Shown here piece by piece: positions 11,735 through 23,609 of a DNA stretch of 64,000 nucleotides. The notes beneath the pieces were generated by a model. The model ran no database searches, was not told the DNA's origin, and was given only the letters and a program-made list of their open reading frames with translations. The stretch is from positions 186,001 to 250,000 of the forward strand of contig JAAONU010000081.1 of NCBI GenBank assembly GCA_012932295.1. Direction: 5' to 3'. Each line of letters begins with the position of its first letter. Position 1 is the first letter of the stretch. This DNA is from Cyclina sinensis (Eukaryota; Mollusca; Bivalvia; Venerida; Veneridae). A program made the position numbers and the translations under genes.

Positions 11735-11920
11735 TATGCACACCATCGTTTTGGGATGGGTTTGCTGGTGTAAATATTGAGTTACGTTCAACCCAAGCTT
11801 AGGCGGCTTGGGCATTCCCATTACTGCCCATGCACAGGCTCAATCAAACCGAGCCTGCAATATTTCAATATTTGTCGTGTTCGGTGGCTATCAAAGTTCC
11901 CCTTTCATCTATTTAAAATG
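11735..11920. repeat. Probable dispersed repeat fragment
   Basis: Contains GCACAGGCTCAATCAAACCG and GAGCCTGCAATATTTCAATA followed by GGTGGCTATCAAAGTTCCCC. From memory this resembles sequence dispersed in bivalve genomes, but no second copy is visible in this window. Confidence 0.35.
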
Positions 11921-11924
11921 GACA

Positions 11925-13555
11925 AAAACAAGTTCTGTTTTACCTAGCGTACATTAAAATCTGCATCAGAACACTGGAATTACTGTACTGTACTGAAACG
12001 TCTCAAAAACGATATTGATATTGTATAAACAATTATCTACAATATTGTTTGTCATCTATCAAAATTATTTCATGTTTTTATATAACACAACAGAAGGTTT
12101 TAATGTTAAAACCGGAATAAGAAATGAAAATTGGCTTATTTACGTTTCTACAAACCACCGTAACGTATTGTAGACTATTGTTAAGTGTTAGTGATGCAAA
12201 CGGTATTCCTTTTTGTTTTAGTGTGTGCTTGGTAATTAGAGCGTTCCGCGTATATATGTAAAATGTAAATGTAATGATAAATACATTTTTCAGTAAAGTT
12301 TGCCTTTCATAACACTCAGTTGTGAAAAGGTTGTTTAATTTTGCCTTTTGCAAAGTTTTCATCCTATTTATTAGACGTTTTCTTTTTATTTTCTGTCAAT
12401 AACTATAAAACCAGCTTTATAAAAAGATCTAAAAATAAGCACATATAAATGTCTTTAATCATAATGCAATACTTGTCTTTTTTTTATTTGTGTAGCCGTA
12501 TACGGAAATGCGTCACTTTTTAAAATCTTATCAAATCTCGACTGTGTGTTGCGTTGCATGAGAAGGTACATGCACTTTTTCGTTCATACTGTAGTGCATC
12601 TTATACAATCGTTCGGAGAGAGAGATTTTAAGAGAAATAAAAAAGAGAAAAAAAACCGTCTAATTAATTGTTTGCAAATTCTCAAAACTCATTTTCTTAT
12701 CAGTTTTGTTCTTAAGCAAATAACGTGCACAGGTTTAAGATTTGTTATAGTGACTTTCTTTATATGCAATTTTATTGTGCCAGCATATCCAAAACTAACT
12801 TTAGTAGCGTTACTTTGGTGGATATTAACAGGTACATATTTAAAAAAAAAAACATTTATGGCAAACAACTCTAAAAAAACAATGACAAAATTAGATCAAA
12901 TTGAATGAAAAGTTACGATGCTGAAACAAAGCGTGGAACTGTCATTGTATCTTAATTAGTTAAATAAAATCATAATGCGTTAACTTGTTCAGACAAAAAA
13001 TGTTCAGACAAAAAATAATTTGAAAACTTCAGCTTCGAGAATTTAATGGTTCAATTGATGAACAATAATGATGAAAAATACAACAGAAACTGTAAAATTT
13101 CAGTGAGGAGAAAACGAGTCAGTCAATAAAACGTTCGAAGAAATTATTATTATAAGAAGTAACATGAGAAATTGCATGTTAATAAATAACATAATCTATG
13201 CAAATATTATTGAAATAAATACAAACAAATTAACTAAATGAAACAGACGACTTAGTTATTGATATTGAAATCCCTAAGTAGAGTAAACACTCATAAAATT
13301 ACGCCACGTTACCTTCCTCAGGTCTGAGGGATATTATCTCGAGCAGCACTGTTATCTCTGGGTGAGATGTTATTTTAACTCCACTGACCAGATCTTATCA
13401 GGAATTTATGGTGTTTCAGTGTCATGTTTATCATGATTTGTGTTGCTCTGTTACTTGGTGTATAAGAACCGCAGTTCTTGAATTTATAAAATTTACATAT
13501 GATCAAAGCGCGGGCATGATATTTTAACAAATTCAAATACACTTAAACCTTTTTG
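11925..13555. other. Non-coding stretch between repeats
   Basis: The 120-codon plus-strand frame at 12,546-12,908 is rich in F, K and I with no motif and no splice context; it is treated as chance. The 94-codon minus-strand frame at 12,078-12,362 likewise. Nothing else recognised. Confidence 0.4.
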
Positions 13556-13557
13556 TA

Positions 13558-13843
13558 TGGCGTACCATTAGGGTTTTTATTGCAGACCCAGCATCATGAT
13601 AAAGTTTTTAGCATCATGCAGGGTCATGATAATTATTTTTTAGCATCATACAGGGTCATGACAACTATTTTCAGTATCATACAGGATCATGCAAAAAAAA
13701 TCCAGCATCATGCTAATTTTTTTTCTTAAAAATGCTGCATCATACAGGGTCATGCTTAAAAAGGACTTTTTACCCTTCGGTGCGTCAGAAAGTATTTAGC
13801 ATCATGCAGGATTGTTTTTACATGACCCTGCATTATGCTAGCC
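13558..13843 (+). repeat. Left terminal inverted repeat of the 9.4-kb element
   Basis: 286 bp, apparently identical to the reverse complement of 22,681-22,966. Internal copies of GCATCATGCAGGGTCATG vary at one or two positions and are separated by T- or A-rich spacers, which would suit an array of binding sites. Confidence 0.85.
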
Positions 13844-13999
13844 GAAAAGTACGCGCGTTTGTCTGGCCAATCAGGATTGGTGTTAGATAACTTGGTTTTC
13901 ACGAGGTTATGCTACGCTCAGTAACGCTAATCCTATAAGGGGAGATCACTGCGTGGGAGATTGATATTGTTTATAAGAACAAATTGTAATTTCCAAATA

Positions 14000-15185
14000 A
14001 CATTTTTAACAGAACAGATGTACCTACTACTGGAATTAAACATAGACAAGCTTTTTACAGAACTTATTGTATGTACACCATAAGGTTATATATACGCGTG
14101 CAATGAAGGAGTCGAAGCAGTGAATGTATTACATGTGTTACAAAGTACGTTTGTTTAACAAAAGTTGAAAAACTGTGATCTGGGTAATACTATACATATT
14201 TTTTAATCCTTTAAGAAACAGACATTATTATACAAAAATCATGTTCATTTTCAGTGTTTTTACATTCCCATTAAAATCATATCCTAATTTGTGCTCCTCT
14301 ACTATCTGAGATCAGTTAGCGAAATATGAACCAATATACTAAATCTGATTTAATGAGATTGGTGTCGTTACAGTTGCATATATGTCTTGTGCACTTTCTT
14401 TGACTTTGTTAACGTTATTATGAGTAATATGACGGCTAAATTTAATCATGATTGTCTAATCTTTGCTTAAACAAAACAAAAGCAATGCACCTCCGAAAGA
14501 AAGTTATTTCAGAATGTATGCCTTTTGTTTACTTTGCAGTTGATTATAACCGAAATTGCAAAATCAGATCAGGAAAATGTATAAATTGGCTACCCCCGGG
14601 AGAAAGGAATATTCAATGTTGTTACTCAATCTGCTTCTAAAATCTCGAACTGATAACGGAATGATCAAATTAATTAGCTGAAATGGGCTCTGTTATACAA
14701 ACTTGTTCCAGTGATTGCGTTGAATACCGCTGACATGGGGTCATGTAATGAGTGTTTTCCTACGAGATTGTTCTTCAACGGATCATCATGTAATACCTTT
14801 TTCAAGTTTTATTATTGTAAAACATGTAGAAACGAATTAGCTATCTAACATTTTAGTGTTTCAGCAATATCTCTTCTGGAAATGAAAAATAGTTTTGCCA
14901 TTTGTATATTTTTTTTAAATTTATACTCAAATTAAAAGAATAAATGTTTTGTCAACAGATTAAAGGGCTTTCTAAATAAATGATTTATGCGAATGTTATT
15001 GTTGCCTGTTGATGTTTCTTTTTAGAAGGTTTTTGAAGTTCAAAAGTGTACCTCGGGATTTTGTAATTAACGTTTTCTACATATATCCTTTATCGGTGGT
15101 CTCTGCGTTGACACCGGTTAGTCTATGCTGCAAACATAAAACACAAACATTTTTCAATATTCTTCAAGAAAATACTGATAAATTG
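14000..15185. other. Unique-looking interior segment of the large element
   Basis: No array units, no exon-like features and only short open frames (14,452-14,640 and 15,009-15,239, neither with a motif). No inverted partner was found on the right side. Confidence 0.35.
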
Positions 15186-15189
15186 GGTA

Positions 15190-16020
15190 ATATTTTCGTG
15201 AAGCTGGCGGCCCGGCGACCTAGCGACCTAGCGACCTAACCACAGCGGCCTGGCGGTCCATCGACCTAACCGTAGCGGCCTGGCAGCCGACCGGCCTAAT
15301 GGCCTAAGATAAACATTGTTAAACAAACAACAATAACAAAAAGGGTTAAGTGTACTTTTGAGAATTAAGAAAAAAAGCGTCTTTTCATGATTTGTTATCT
15401 GAAGGCTGCTTGCGGCCTGTCTTTTGAAACAACTAATAATTCTTTGAATTAAGTGTAAACAAAAACAACAATAAATGGGTTTCGGGTGTTTTTGCTAACT
15501 AAAAAAAGGTTATGGAAAGAAATATTTACCTAGCAGATTAGAATATACATGGTGTATTACATTAAAAGAGTAATTTTGAACTCGGTTCAAACAAACAGCA
15601 TACAAAAAAATATTTTTTTTCACGAAAAGACGTATTTGCTATCTTGAGGCTGCTAGCGGCCCAACGGCCTTAGCTATGCATAGTGTATCAGGGTTTAAAC
15701 CGTATTTCCGAACTCAGTTGTAACACACATTCTTTACAAAAGGTCTTGGAATTTATTTTTGAAATTTAACAATGACATTGCTTGCTATCTGTAAGCTGCC
15801 AGCGGCCTTGGATTTACATTGTATGTTACAGTAAAATGTATATTTGAGTTTTAACAGATAAAATAAACATAAGTTATTTGGGCGTTTTTTTTGCAAATTT
15901 GAAGAAAAAGCAAGGATAGATCGTGAAAAATTCTATTTGTAGACTAACGCTGCGCAACGGATTTCAAAGTAGAAGTATTTTTGCACTCAGTTTTAACAAA
16001 CGACATAATTTAAACGACAT
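15190..16020 (+). repeat. Array of GCTAGCGGCC-type units, plus orientation
   Basis: Begins with a GC-rich patch of CGACCTAG and CAGCGGCCTGGCGG motifs. Degenerate units of roughly 180-200 bp follow, each with GGCTGCTAGCGGCC, then a CATAGTGTATCA-like segment, GAACTCAGTT, and ACAAACA-rich sequence. The same unit occurs inverted at 17,550-18,720 and again in plus orientation at 20,000-20,780. Confidence 0.7.
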
Positions 16021-16029
16021 ATTTCTCAT

Positions 16030-16094
16030 GATTTGAATAGAAAGAAAGGAAGAAGAAAGAAAGAATGAATGAATGAAAGAAAGACAGAAGGAAA

Positions 16095-16129
<35 letters not shown>

Positions 16130-16260
16130 GAATGTGAGAAGAAAGGAAGGAAGGAAGGAAGTCGGTCGTTCGGTCGGTCAATCAGCCGGGCGGCCGGTTG
16201 ATCTATCGGATAGACAGTAAGTGAGTTAGCAAATCAATAGGTAAGTAAGTTAATAACAAG
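16030..16260. repeat. (GAAA)n/(GGAA)n tract and GGTC-rich block with inverted partner
   Basis: GAAA and GAAG repeats run into GGTCGGTCAATCAGCCGGGC and then TAAGTGAGTTAGCAAATCAA. The reverse complement of 21,050-21,250 has the same order of motifs, including GGTCAATCAGCCGGGCGG and TAAGTAAGTTAGCAAA, so the two blocks form inverted arms. Confidence 0.75.
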
Positions 16261-17549
16261 GAAAATTCAAATGGACTTAAGTCCATTTGAGTGTGCGGTT
16301 TTCAACTGTATTTTTTAGGAACCTTAATGTACAGCACTCTGTTTTTTTGCAGATGCCAATAAAAGAAATTTAATATATATCTTTAAATTGAAGACCTGTC
16401 TGTTCAGACATATCATAACTAAGCTAATGCACATTTTTTGAAGAACAAAAAAAACATATTTGTTCAACCTTTTATTACGTTATTATTATTCGTTAATGCT
16501 GATAATTATGATACTGAAACTTTGTCTTTATTGTTAAGTAACAAAATAACATGAATTTCATGGAACAACATGCTTGAACAGAATAACAAACATTCTTGAA
16601 AAGAATAACAAATAAACTTGTAATATCAATGATGGTAATAAACTATGACTATGCTTTGATTACGTTGATATAATTCAACATAAAGACCAGGTGAGACACA
16701 GTCACTGTCGTAGCAAGGTACGACCTGGAACCAGACAGAATTTTTAACTTTAGATAACTTTTTTTCTTCGTGAGCCGAATTAAACATAAACATTGTATCA
16801 TTTTACATCATTTGAAAGCTCTTTAAATTCATATTTTGAAAATATAACAGATTATGAATTTTTGCTTTTAAAAAAAGAAAACTAAACTAAATTTATACCT
16901 GTCGTTTCAGCAATTTCCAGCAATTTCCTAGCAGCTTAGATGCACCAAGTTTAACCATTTAAAAACAAAAATGTAAACAGTTTTGTCAATTATTTTTTTA
17001 ATATATAAAATATAAGTTTACAGACCTTTTAAGTGATATAAAATACTGAACTGTTTGATGAAAAATGACTTTGTAACTGTAATAACAAAATTACTATGTT
17101 TTGCATTTTTATTAACAGCCATATTTTTTCCAATCTTCAAAAAGTTCCCTGTATCTCTTATCAGTTGCTTGTTACTATTAATAGATTTCAAAACAACATC
17201 ATTCAATGTTCCTACACAATATTACCAGACAGTCACGTGATTCTCTCCGAGGATTTCCGGAATAACACCACTTCACAAATTGATTCAATAGGTAGCACTT
17301 CGTAAAAATACGTAATGCTTCGGCAATATTCGGATCTTCTAACAGCTAATCAAAACATAGAATTACATAATATTGGATAACACTAACCCCGCTCCAGTTG
17401 TACATATAGGAATATGAAACTGGCAATTTTCCGTACAAAAAATATAAACACACACACACTAACACACACACCATAATTTCTTTCTTTTTTTCTTATTGTT
17501 TTTCTTTTTTAATATAAGGAGAGATAGAGAGATATGTAATTTGTTTGAA

Positions 17550-18720
17550 AAGAGTTCAATTCAACTGTGAACTCTATGTATATCATAAGCCGCTGGAATG
17601 CTAGCAGCCTTAAAAAAAGCTAACAACGTGTCTTCATGAAAAACCCTTTATTTTGAATTTGCAAACATACAACGCCTTTTATTTATATTGCGTGTTTGCA
17701 CTGAGTTCAGACATACTTTTATACTGTAACACTCTATGTGTATGTTAGGCTGCTGGCACGAAAAACTTCTTTTCAGGAAAATACTTCTGAATTAAAGAAC
17801 AGCTACCAAAGCTCTTTTGTTTACGTTGTTTGTTTGAACTAAGCTCAGAAATACTATCTAAACTGTGACACTCTGAGTCGCTAGCAGCCTGAAAAACTAC
17901 AACTGCTCTTCTAGCCTAGCACTAGGCTAGATTGTTTAAATGTTATATTGAAAATGAAATCAGAACATAAGGACTGGAGCCAGTCTACTGCTCTTCATGT
18001 AAATCTTTTATTTAGAATATACAAATGGACAACCCAAACCCCTTTTGTTTATGTTGTTTGTATCAAATGTGTTCACAAATACTTTTATAACGGTGATACC
18101 GGCCACTAGGCTGCTAGCAGCCTAAAACTTTTCTTCACGAAATCTTATTTTCTTTTATTTTTAATTTGCAAAAAGACACGTCGAAACCCCTTTTGTTTAT
18201 GTTGTTTGCATTTACTGAGTTCGGGAATAATATTTAAACTGTGATGCACTATGTATACCATAGGCCACCAGGCCGCTGAGCCGCTAGCAGTCTAAAAAAG
18301 CAAAAACCCTTTTAATAAAAATCTTTTTTTTTTAATTTGCAAAAGGATATCCCAAACATTTTTGTTTATAGTGTTTGTTTGAACTTTGTGCACAAGAACC
18401 TTTTTAACTGTGATACACTATGTATATTTTAGACTACTAGGCAGCTTAGCCGCTAGCAGTCTTCAGATAGTAAGTTCTCTTTAAAACAACCTTTTTTGAA
18501 TCTGCAACCCCCCACAAAACCCGTGTTGTTTATTTTGTTAGTTTGAACTGGGTTCAGAAATGCTATTTTAACTGTGATGCGCTTTGTATATCTAAGGCCG
18601 CTTTGACCGCTAGCAGCCTAAGGACACCCCAGTCCCCATTTGTTTATGTTGTTTGTTTGAACTGAGGTCAGAAATACTATTTTTACTGTGATACAATATG
18701 TTTTACTTATATTACTACAT
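17550..18720 (-). repeat. Array of GCTAGCAGCC-type units, minus orientation
   Basis: At least five degenerate units (marked by CGCTAGCAGCCT or similar near 17,600, 17,880, 18,115, 18,285, 18,450 and 18,610), each with CCTTTTGTTTATGTTGTTTG and TGAACTGAGTTCAGAAATA. They are the reverse complement of the units at 15.2-16.0 and 20.0-20.8 kb. The unit near 17.9 kb is interrupted by a 75-bp insertion. Confidence 0.75.
17902..17996 (+). mobile_element. 75-bp element with a hairpin at each end and exact 10-bp target duplication
   Basis: Body 17,912-17,986. It starts TAGCCTAGCACTAGGCTAG (palindromic) and ends GGACTGGAGCCAGTCT (palindromic). ACTGCTCTTC occurs on both sides (17,902-17,911 and 17,987-17,996), and the interrupted array unit reads through once the insert is removed. 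It is a short version of the element at 11,549-11,723. A 10-bp duplication is compatible with Mutator-like elements (8-11 bp) but no transposase link can be shown. Confidence 0.75.
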
Positions 18721-18729
18721 AAGCTGTAG

Positions 18730-19995
18730 TGGGAAGAGTATGTTCACTTTGATATGTAGAGGGATGCAGAATCAAAGAGAACATGTGCATTTATCATAGA
18801 TCAAGTATTGCCTATTTACATGAAACACGTTTTAACTCTTAGCACTTGTGACGCATCCCACTTTTGAAACACAGTATATTTACAGAAGCGTTATAACGAA
18901 AATGATTAAACATACTAATCCAAAATTAGAGGACAAAGGTAGTCCTATATCGCTTACACGAGTAAAATTAGAACAGCAATTACAAGTAAATGTCCGATTT
19001 GATAGTGTATTACAATGTCAATATAAATAGTTATAAAATTTTCTTTCAAAACTAAACACATTGTACAAGCTTTATGGATGTAGCTTCAAAACAAAAAGTA
19101 GATCAGTATGTCAAGGTCAGGTAAGTCAAGGTCTAAGTCAAAGTTGAAGTCTGTATGCATAATTATACACTTAGTTGAAATTTCAAAGACGCATTGTAAA
19201 AACACGTCTCTGTAAGTCACGACATAATTATGGCGATCACAAAAACTCGCCTTAAACACTTTCTGCTCAGGTGAGTTAAAACCCAATATAACAGTATATT
19301 TATTTATTTTGACACCGCAATGGCTAACGAAGCAATTAATAAGTCCAAAATTAAGTACGATATAACGATTAATTAGAGTTATCTAAACACAACGACATAT
19401 TCGATAGCTATCTGGGTAGGACGTTCCTTTGATTCGGAAGGTCCCGGGATTGAATCCCAGCTGGAGCACAAGGTGTTAAGCCATATATGCCTTATTTCAC
19501 CTACTAGTAACGGACTTTCGTGGCTGTCTCTCAAAACATGCTGTATAAAAATTCATAATGTGCTAACCCTGGTAATAGTTAATCGCATATTATGACAGAA
19601 CTAATGTTTAGAAATTAACCGTACAATGTTAAAAACCTTTTATGTCTGGAGTTCAAAAGATGTCATCCTTTGTGTCCTAAAGAAATCTACACAATTATAC
19701 AAAAAATACCAAATGGGACGAGATTCCATCTATTACCAATGCGGTCAAATTGAAAATAAACATAAGGTGTGCCAGATTCTTAATATCTAAGTTTCAACAC
19801 CATAACCCATGTTTAGAAATCAAAAGTGTCACACTTTTAGCGCGATCTGCATTTATGTTGAACGATATACCCTCTAGATATAAATAATCTAAAACAGTAA
19901 GTGGAATGCATGTACAGAAATAGATTTTATACATATATTTTCAAGACACATTGTGATTTGGAGGATGTTTGACAAACAACAAACAACATTAACAA
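18730..19995. other. Central non-repetitive part of the large element, with a SINE-like relic
   Basis: At 19,395-19,480 on the plus strand, CTATCTGGGTAGGACG followed by CCCGGGATTGAATCCCAGC resembles a tRNA A-box and B-box, so a degraded tRNA-derived SINE head is likely. No other feature was recognised. Confidence 0.4.
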
Positions 19996-19999
19996 AAGG

Positions 20000-20780
20000 T
20001 ATTTGGGATGGGTATTTTTTGCAAGTTTAAGAAATAGGGGTTTATTTTTCAGGAAAAGAATTTTTCTATTTTATACTGCAACGGCCGGCCCGGCGGCTAA
20101 GCGATCAAAGTTATACGTATTGTTTCGCAGTAAATGTAATATTTCTGACCTCAGTTTTAACAAACAACATAAACAAATGGGGATTGGTTTGTTCTTCTGA
20201 AAATTGAAAAAGGGCTTTTCACGAAAGAAGTTGTATCTTTTCTTAGGCTGCTAGCAACCAAGCGGCCTTTTGTATATAAAGCGCATCACAATTAAAAATG
20301 CGTTTCTGAACCACTAACAAAATAAACAAAGGGGGTTTTGTGTGTACTTTTGCATATTCAAAACAGGTGGTTTTAAGAACTTGCTTCTTTAGGCTGCTAG
20401 GTTTTTCTTTTTTTTTTTGCTCTTTAGACTGCTGGTGGTCCAGAGTGTCACAGTTTAAATAGTTTTTTTTCTGATCTTTACTTTAAACAACAACATAAAC
20501 AAAAAAACTTTGGTATACATTCGTAAATTCAAAATAAAAGTTTTTTTTCATGAAGAGTAGCTGTAGCTTTTTTTTAGGCTGCTGGCGGTCCAGAGTGTCA
20601 CAGTTGAAATAGTATTTCTGAACTCAGTTCAAACAAACAGCATAAACAAAAGGGTTTCGGTGTGTATAACTGCATCTTTAAAAATAATGTTTTTTTGTCT
20701 AAAATAATATTTGTAAGGGTATTTGCCACCTTTAGGCTGCTAGCGGCCAAGCGGTCCTGCGGCCTTAGATATGCGTTGTG
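20000..20780 (+). repeat. Array of GCTAGCGGCC-type units, plus orientation (second block)
   Basis: Units near 20,090, 20,250, 20,395, 20,575 and 20,735 carry GGCTGCTAGCGGCC-like cores, GAACTCAGTTCAAACAAACA and CATAAACAAAAGGG. Same orientation as 15.2-16.0 kb and inverted relative to 17.55-18.72 kb. Confidence 0.75.
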
Positions 20781-20869
20781 TTTCATAGAGAATTATTTCT
20801 TAACTTATTTCTTATCTTATTTAAAAAATTAACATATTCTATGTGTCTCTCATAATATAAAAAAGAAAA

Positions 20870-21250
20870 GATAGAAAAGAGGAAGAGGGAAAAACAGAAA
20901 GAAAGAAAGACAGAAAGAAAAAAAAGACAGAATAAAAAAGGAATTAAAAGTTAGTGAGTGAATGTGTGGTGGATGGGTGGGTGAGTGAGTGATGGGTTGG
21001 TCGGTGAGTCGGCCAGTCAGTCAGTCATCAATAAGAAAGTAAATATGAATATTTTAATCCGACCTACCTTTAATATTTTGCTAACTTACTTACTTACTGG
21101 TTGGCTCACATCATCACTGTCTGGCGGATTGATCGACCGACCGCCCGGCTGATTGACCGCGCAACCGACTAACTTTCTTTCATTCATTCTTTCTTTTAAA
21201 AATCGTGAGAAATAAATAGCTTATGTCACTTGTAAAAACTGAGTGCGGAA
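20870..21250. repeat. (GAAA)n, GTGAGTGA and inverted GGTC block
   Basis: Simple GAAA repeats pass into GGTGAGTGAGTGATGGGTTG and CAGTCAGTCAGTC. The segment 21,050-21,250 (GACCGACCGCCCGGCTGATT) is the inverted partner of 15,975-16,260. Confidence 0.7.
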
Positions 21251-21539
21251 TTACTTCTTTTACAATGAAACACAACGTCTATATACTACGTTTTATGTTT
21301 ACCAGTTTTGCACAGCAAAAGCTGCACGGTAAACTATTTACTTTCAGAAATGTCTACCAACAATGGAAGATAGATGTCATCAGGCTGTACGTGCATATAG
21401 ATTATTTTTTTGTGATAATTTCACGTCTGATTTAGATCTGATCTACCCTGTCTAGTATGCAATGATAATGATAATCGAGCACATCAAGTATATTTTAAAA
21501 GGAATTTGATCCTCAACTATTTCAGGTTAAATAAGAAAT

Positions 21540-22400
21540 AGAGAAAGGATTCCTTATTAAACCGAGCACATAAATAAATCTTAAAACTCCGTTGAGGTAT
21601 GGAAAACTGATTCACACGCGAATAAGAAAGATAAAATCGCTGTCGTTTATCTTTATTTTAACTGAAACTCATGTGATTAATGATAAAAAGACTTATACAG
21701 TATATTCCTGGATTTATGACTCAAGCTTTAAATCAAATCAAAAATGTTTAATGTCTCAAAAAAAGAAAAGAAAAAAGAATAGGGAACTAGTTGTTAATTC
21801 CTTATTCCAACGCAAATGAGGAGTAGAAAATATGACTGTCGAAAATTGTTCCATTATTCATGTGTAACTTATGTGATGTATGATAACCGAACACATACAA
21901 TATACATGTATTCACAAAGAAATAACTTAATCTTAGAACCAAAACTATTATAAATATCACTTGAACTAGTTCAGTTTTCCTTATCCAAACACAAAAAAGG
22001 GATTAAACTAAATGATCGTCGCAAATGCTTCCATTTATCTGTAAGTCATATGATTCATGAAAGTTAAGCAAATACAATACATTCCATTAGTATAACTCAA
22101 GCTTTTAAACTGAACTTTTATAAGTCGAAAATGTAATAGAGAACCGATTCTTTATTCCTCACCAAAACGCGAATATGGAATGGAAAATATGACTGCCGCA
22201 AATGCCTCCATTTATCTTTATGTTTTTACTATAACTCACTTGATTTATGATTATCAAGCTAATACTCGCACCATATAATTTAGAATGAATAACTCAAGGT
22301 TTGAACCTTTACTTTTACAAGTCGTTGGAATAGCGAAATAGTACTTTATTCCTCACTCAACAGGAAATGAAAAAGAATAGAAAACATTATTTCCGGTTAA
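21540..22400 (+). repeat. Degenerate ~185-bp tandem repeat, about four to five units
   Basis: Recurring landmarks are AAAATATGACTGYCG, a TTCCATTTATCT-like segment, ACTYATGTGATTYATGATAA, CAAATACAATA, ATAACTCAAGCTTT and TTACAAGTCG. Successive copies of the first landmark lie 180-190 bp apart. It sits just inside the right terminal arm, and no left-hand partner was found. Confidence 0.6.
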
Positions 22401-22680
22401 GTTATTTATTTTTTATTCAGAAAATAATCTTCGACTTAGGAAATCATGATTAACAGTAGTAAAACCAAATGGTAAAATAGTTATGGTATGTGAAATGTAT
22501 TAATAAACAAAATACATTTGACACCTGTATTTGTGTGTTTTTTTTTTTCTATATTGCTCTTGACAGTCGACAGATTTAAAATCAACAAACACTTCACTTC
22601 AATTCAAGCGGAATCAATTTATCTAACCTCGATTCTGATTGGTCTGATAAACACGCGCCCATTACCGAAACGCACTACGG

Positions 22681-22966
22681 GGCTAGCATAATGCAGGGTC
22701 ATGTAAAAACAATCCTGCATGATGCTAAATACTTTCTGACGCACCGAAGGGTAAAAAGTCCTTTTTAAGCATGACCCTGTATGATGCAGCATTTTTAAGA
22801 AAAAAAATTAGCATGATGCTGGATTTTTTTTGCATGATCCTGTATGATACTGAAAATAGTTGTCATGACCCTGTATGATGCTAAAAAATAATTATCATGA
22901 CCCTGCATGATGCTAAAAACTTTATCATGATGCTGGGTCTGCAATAAAAACCCTAATGGTACGCCA
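22681..22966 (-). repeat. Right terminal inverted repeat of the 9.4-kb element
   Basis: Reverse complement of 13,558-13,843 with no difference found by eye. It ends CCCTAATGGTACGCCA followed by TA. Confidence 0.85.
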
Positions 22967-23234
22967 TATTTTTGAATCTGTATAATAATTGAGAGATAAT
23001 AATTGGTTCATGTACAATTAATGTCTAGGTACTTCTTCTCTTGAATGTTGATTAAATTGCCAAAGAATTTATTTTTTGCCTATCTTACATTACCCGTAAA
23101 ACTTTTCATTTTTAATGTTATTTACATCAAAACATTCCAAGCGCTTGCTTATTTATCTCCATAAAATAACAAGTTCTAATAAACAACATGTTTATACCAT
23201 GAACTTATAAAATCCTAGTAAAAGTATAAACTAC

Positions 23235-23545
23235 AGTTAGCATGTTACGCACCAGTTGACTGGCTTACTAACTCGTGGGAGCGAGATAGTTTTGTCGTGG
23301 GTACGAGATTTATATCTCGTGGGAACGAGGTATAAAGTCGTTACGTCGACATAGCTTACTCGTTCCCACGAGCTAGTAAGTCGTTCCCTCGACATAGCTA
23401 ACATGCTCGGTTCTTTTTTTTATAGATCACGTTTCTTTTTTATGTGCTACACTTTTCTTTCAAATGCAATACATTTCTTCAGATTTGCACTTCTCTTTTT
23501 ATCTCGTTATTACGACAAACTAAGTCGTTCCCTTGTGGAACGAGA
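23235..23545. repeat. Palindromic repeat built from CTCGTGGGAACGAG motifs
   Basis: CTCGTGGGAGCGAGATAG, GTGGGTACGAGATTTATA and CTCGTGGGAACGAGG are followed by inverted forms ACTCGTTCCCACGAGC and AAGTCGTTCCCTCGACATAG. Outer ends share inverted AGCATGTTA. A further piece (CGTTCCCTTGTGGAACGAG) lies near 23,525. Related CGTTCCCACGAG elements occur in mollusc genomes (recalled, not checked). The 68-codon frame at 23,403-23,609 is not credible. Confidence 0.7.
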
Positions 23546-23609
23546 TAAAAAAGAGAAGAGTAATTCAAAAAGGAGTTGTGCATGTCACCTATATACCACC
23601 GTAGTATGA

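Larger units (their letters stand above)
13556..22968. mobile_element. 9.4-kb non-coding element with 286-bp terminal inverted repeats
   Basis: The ends at 13,558-13,843 and 22,681-22,966 are inverted copies of equal length in which I found no mismatch by eye; both begin TGGCGTACCATTAGGG. TA flanks each end (13,556-57 and 22,967-68), compatible with a TA target duplication. Each arm contains about five copies of GCATCATRCAGGGTCATG. Just inside, the inversion continues with clear divergence (CCAATCAGGATTGG against CCAATCAGAATCGAGG in the partner). Further inside, 15,975-16,260 and 21,050-21,250 also form an inverted pair. Between them lie arrays of a ~190-bp unit around GGCTGCTAGCGGCC. No transposase or other convincing frame exists, so it would be non-autonomous. 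The superfamily is unknown; TA would suit Tc1/mariner-like transposases but the size and arm structure are unusual. Confidence 0.7.

Noticed and set aside
12546..12908. 120-codon open frame with hydrophobic segment
   Set aside because: AT-driven composition, no motif, no splice context, no neighbouring exon.
13558..22966. Polinton/Maverick or Helitron
   Set aside because: No polymerase, integrase, capsid or Rep/helicase frame; TA flanks and long arms do not fit a Helitron, and the flanks show no 6-bp duplication as in Polintons.
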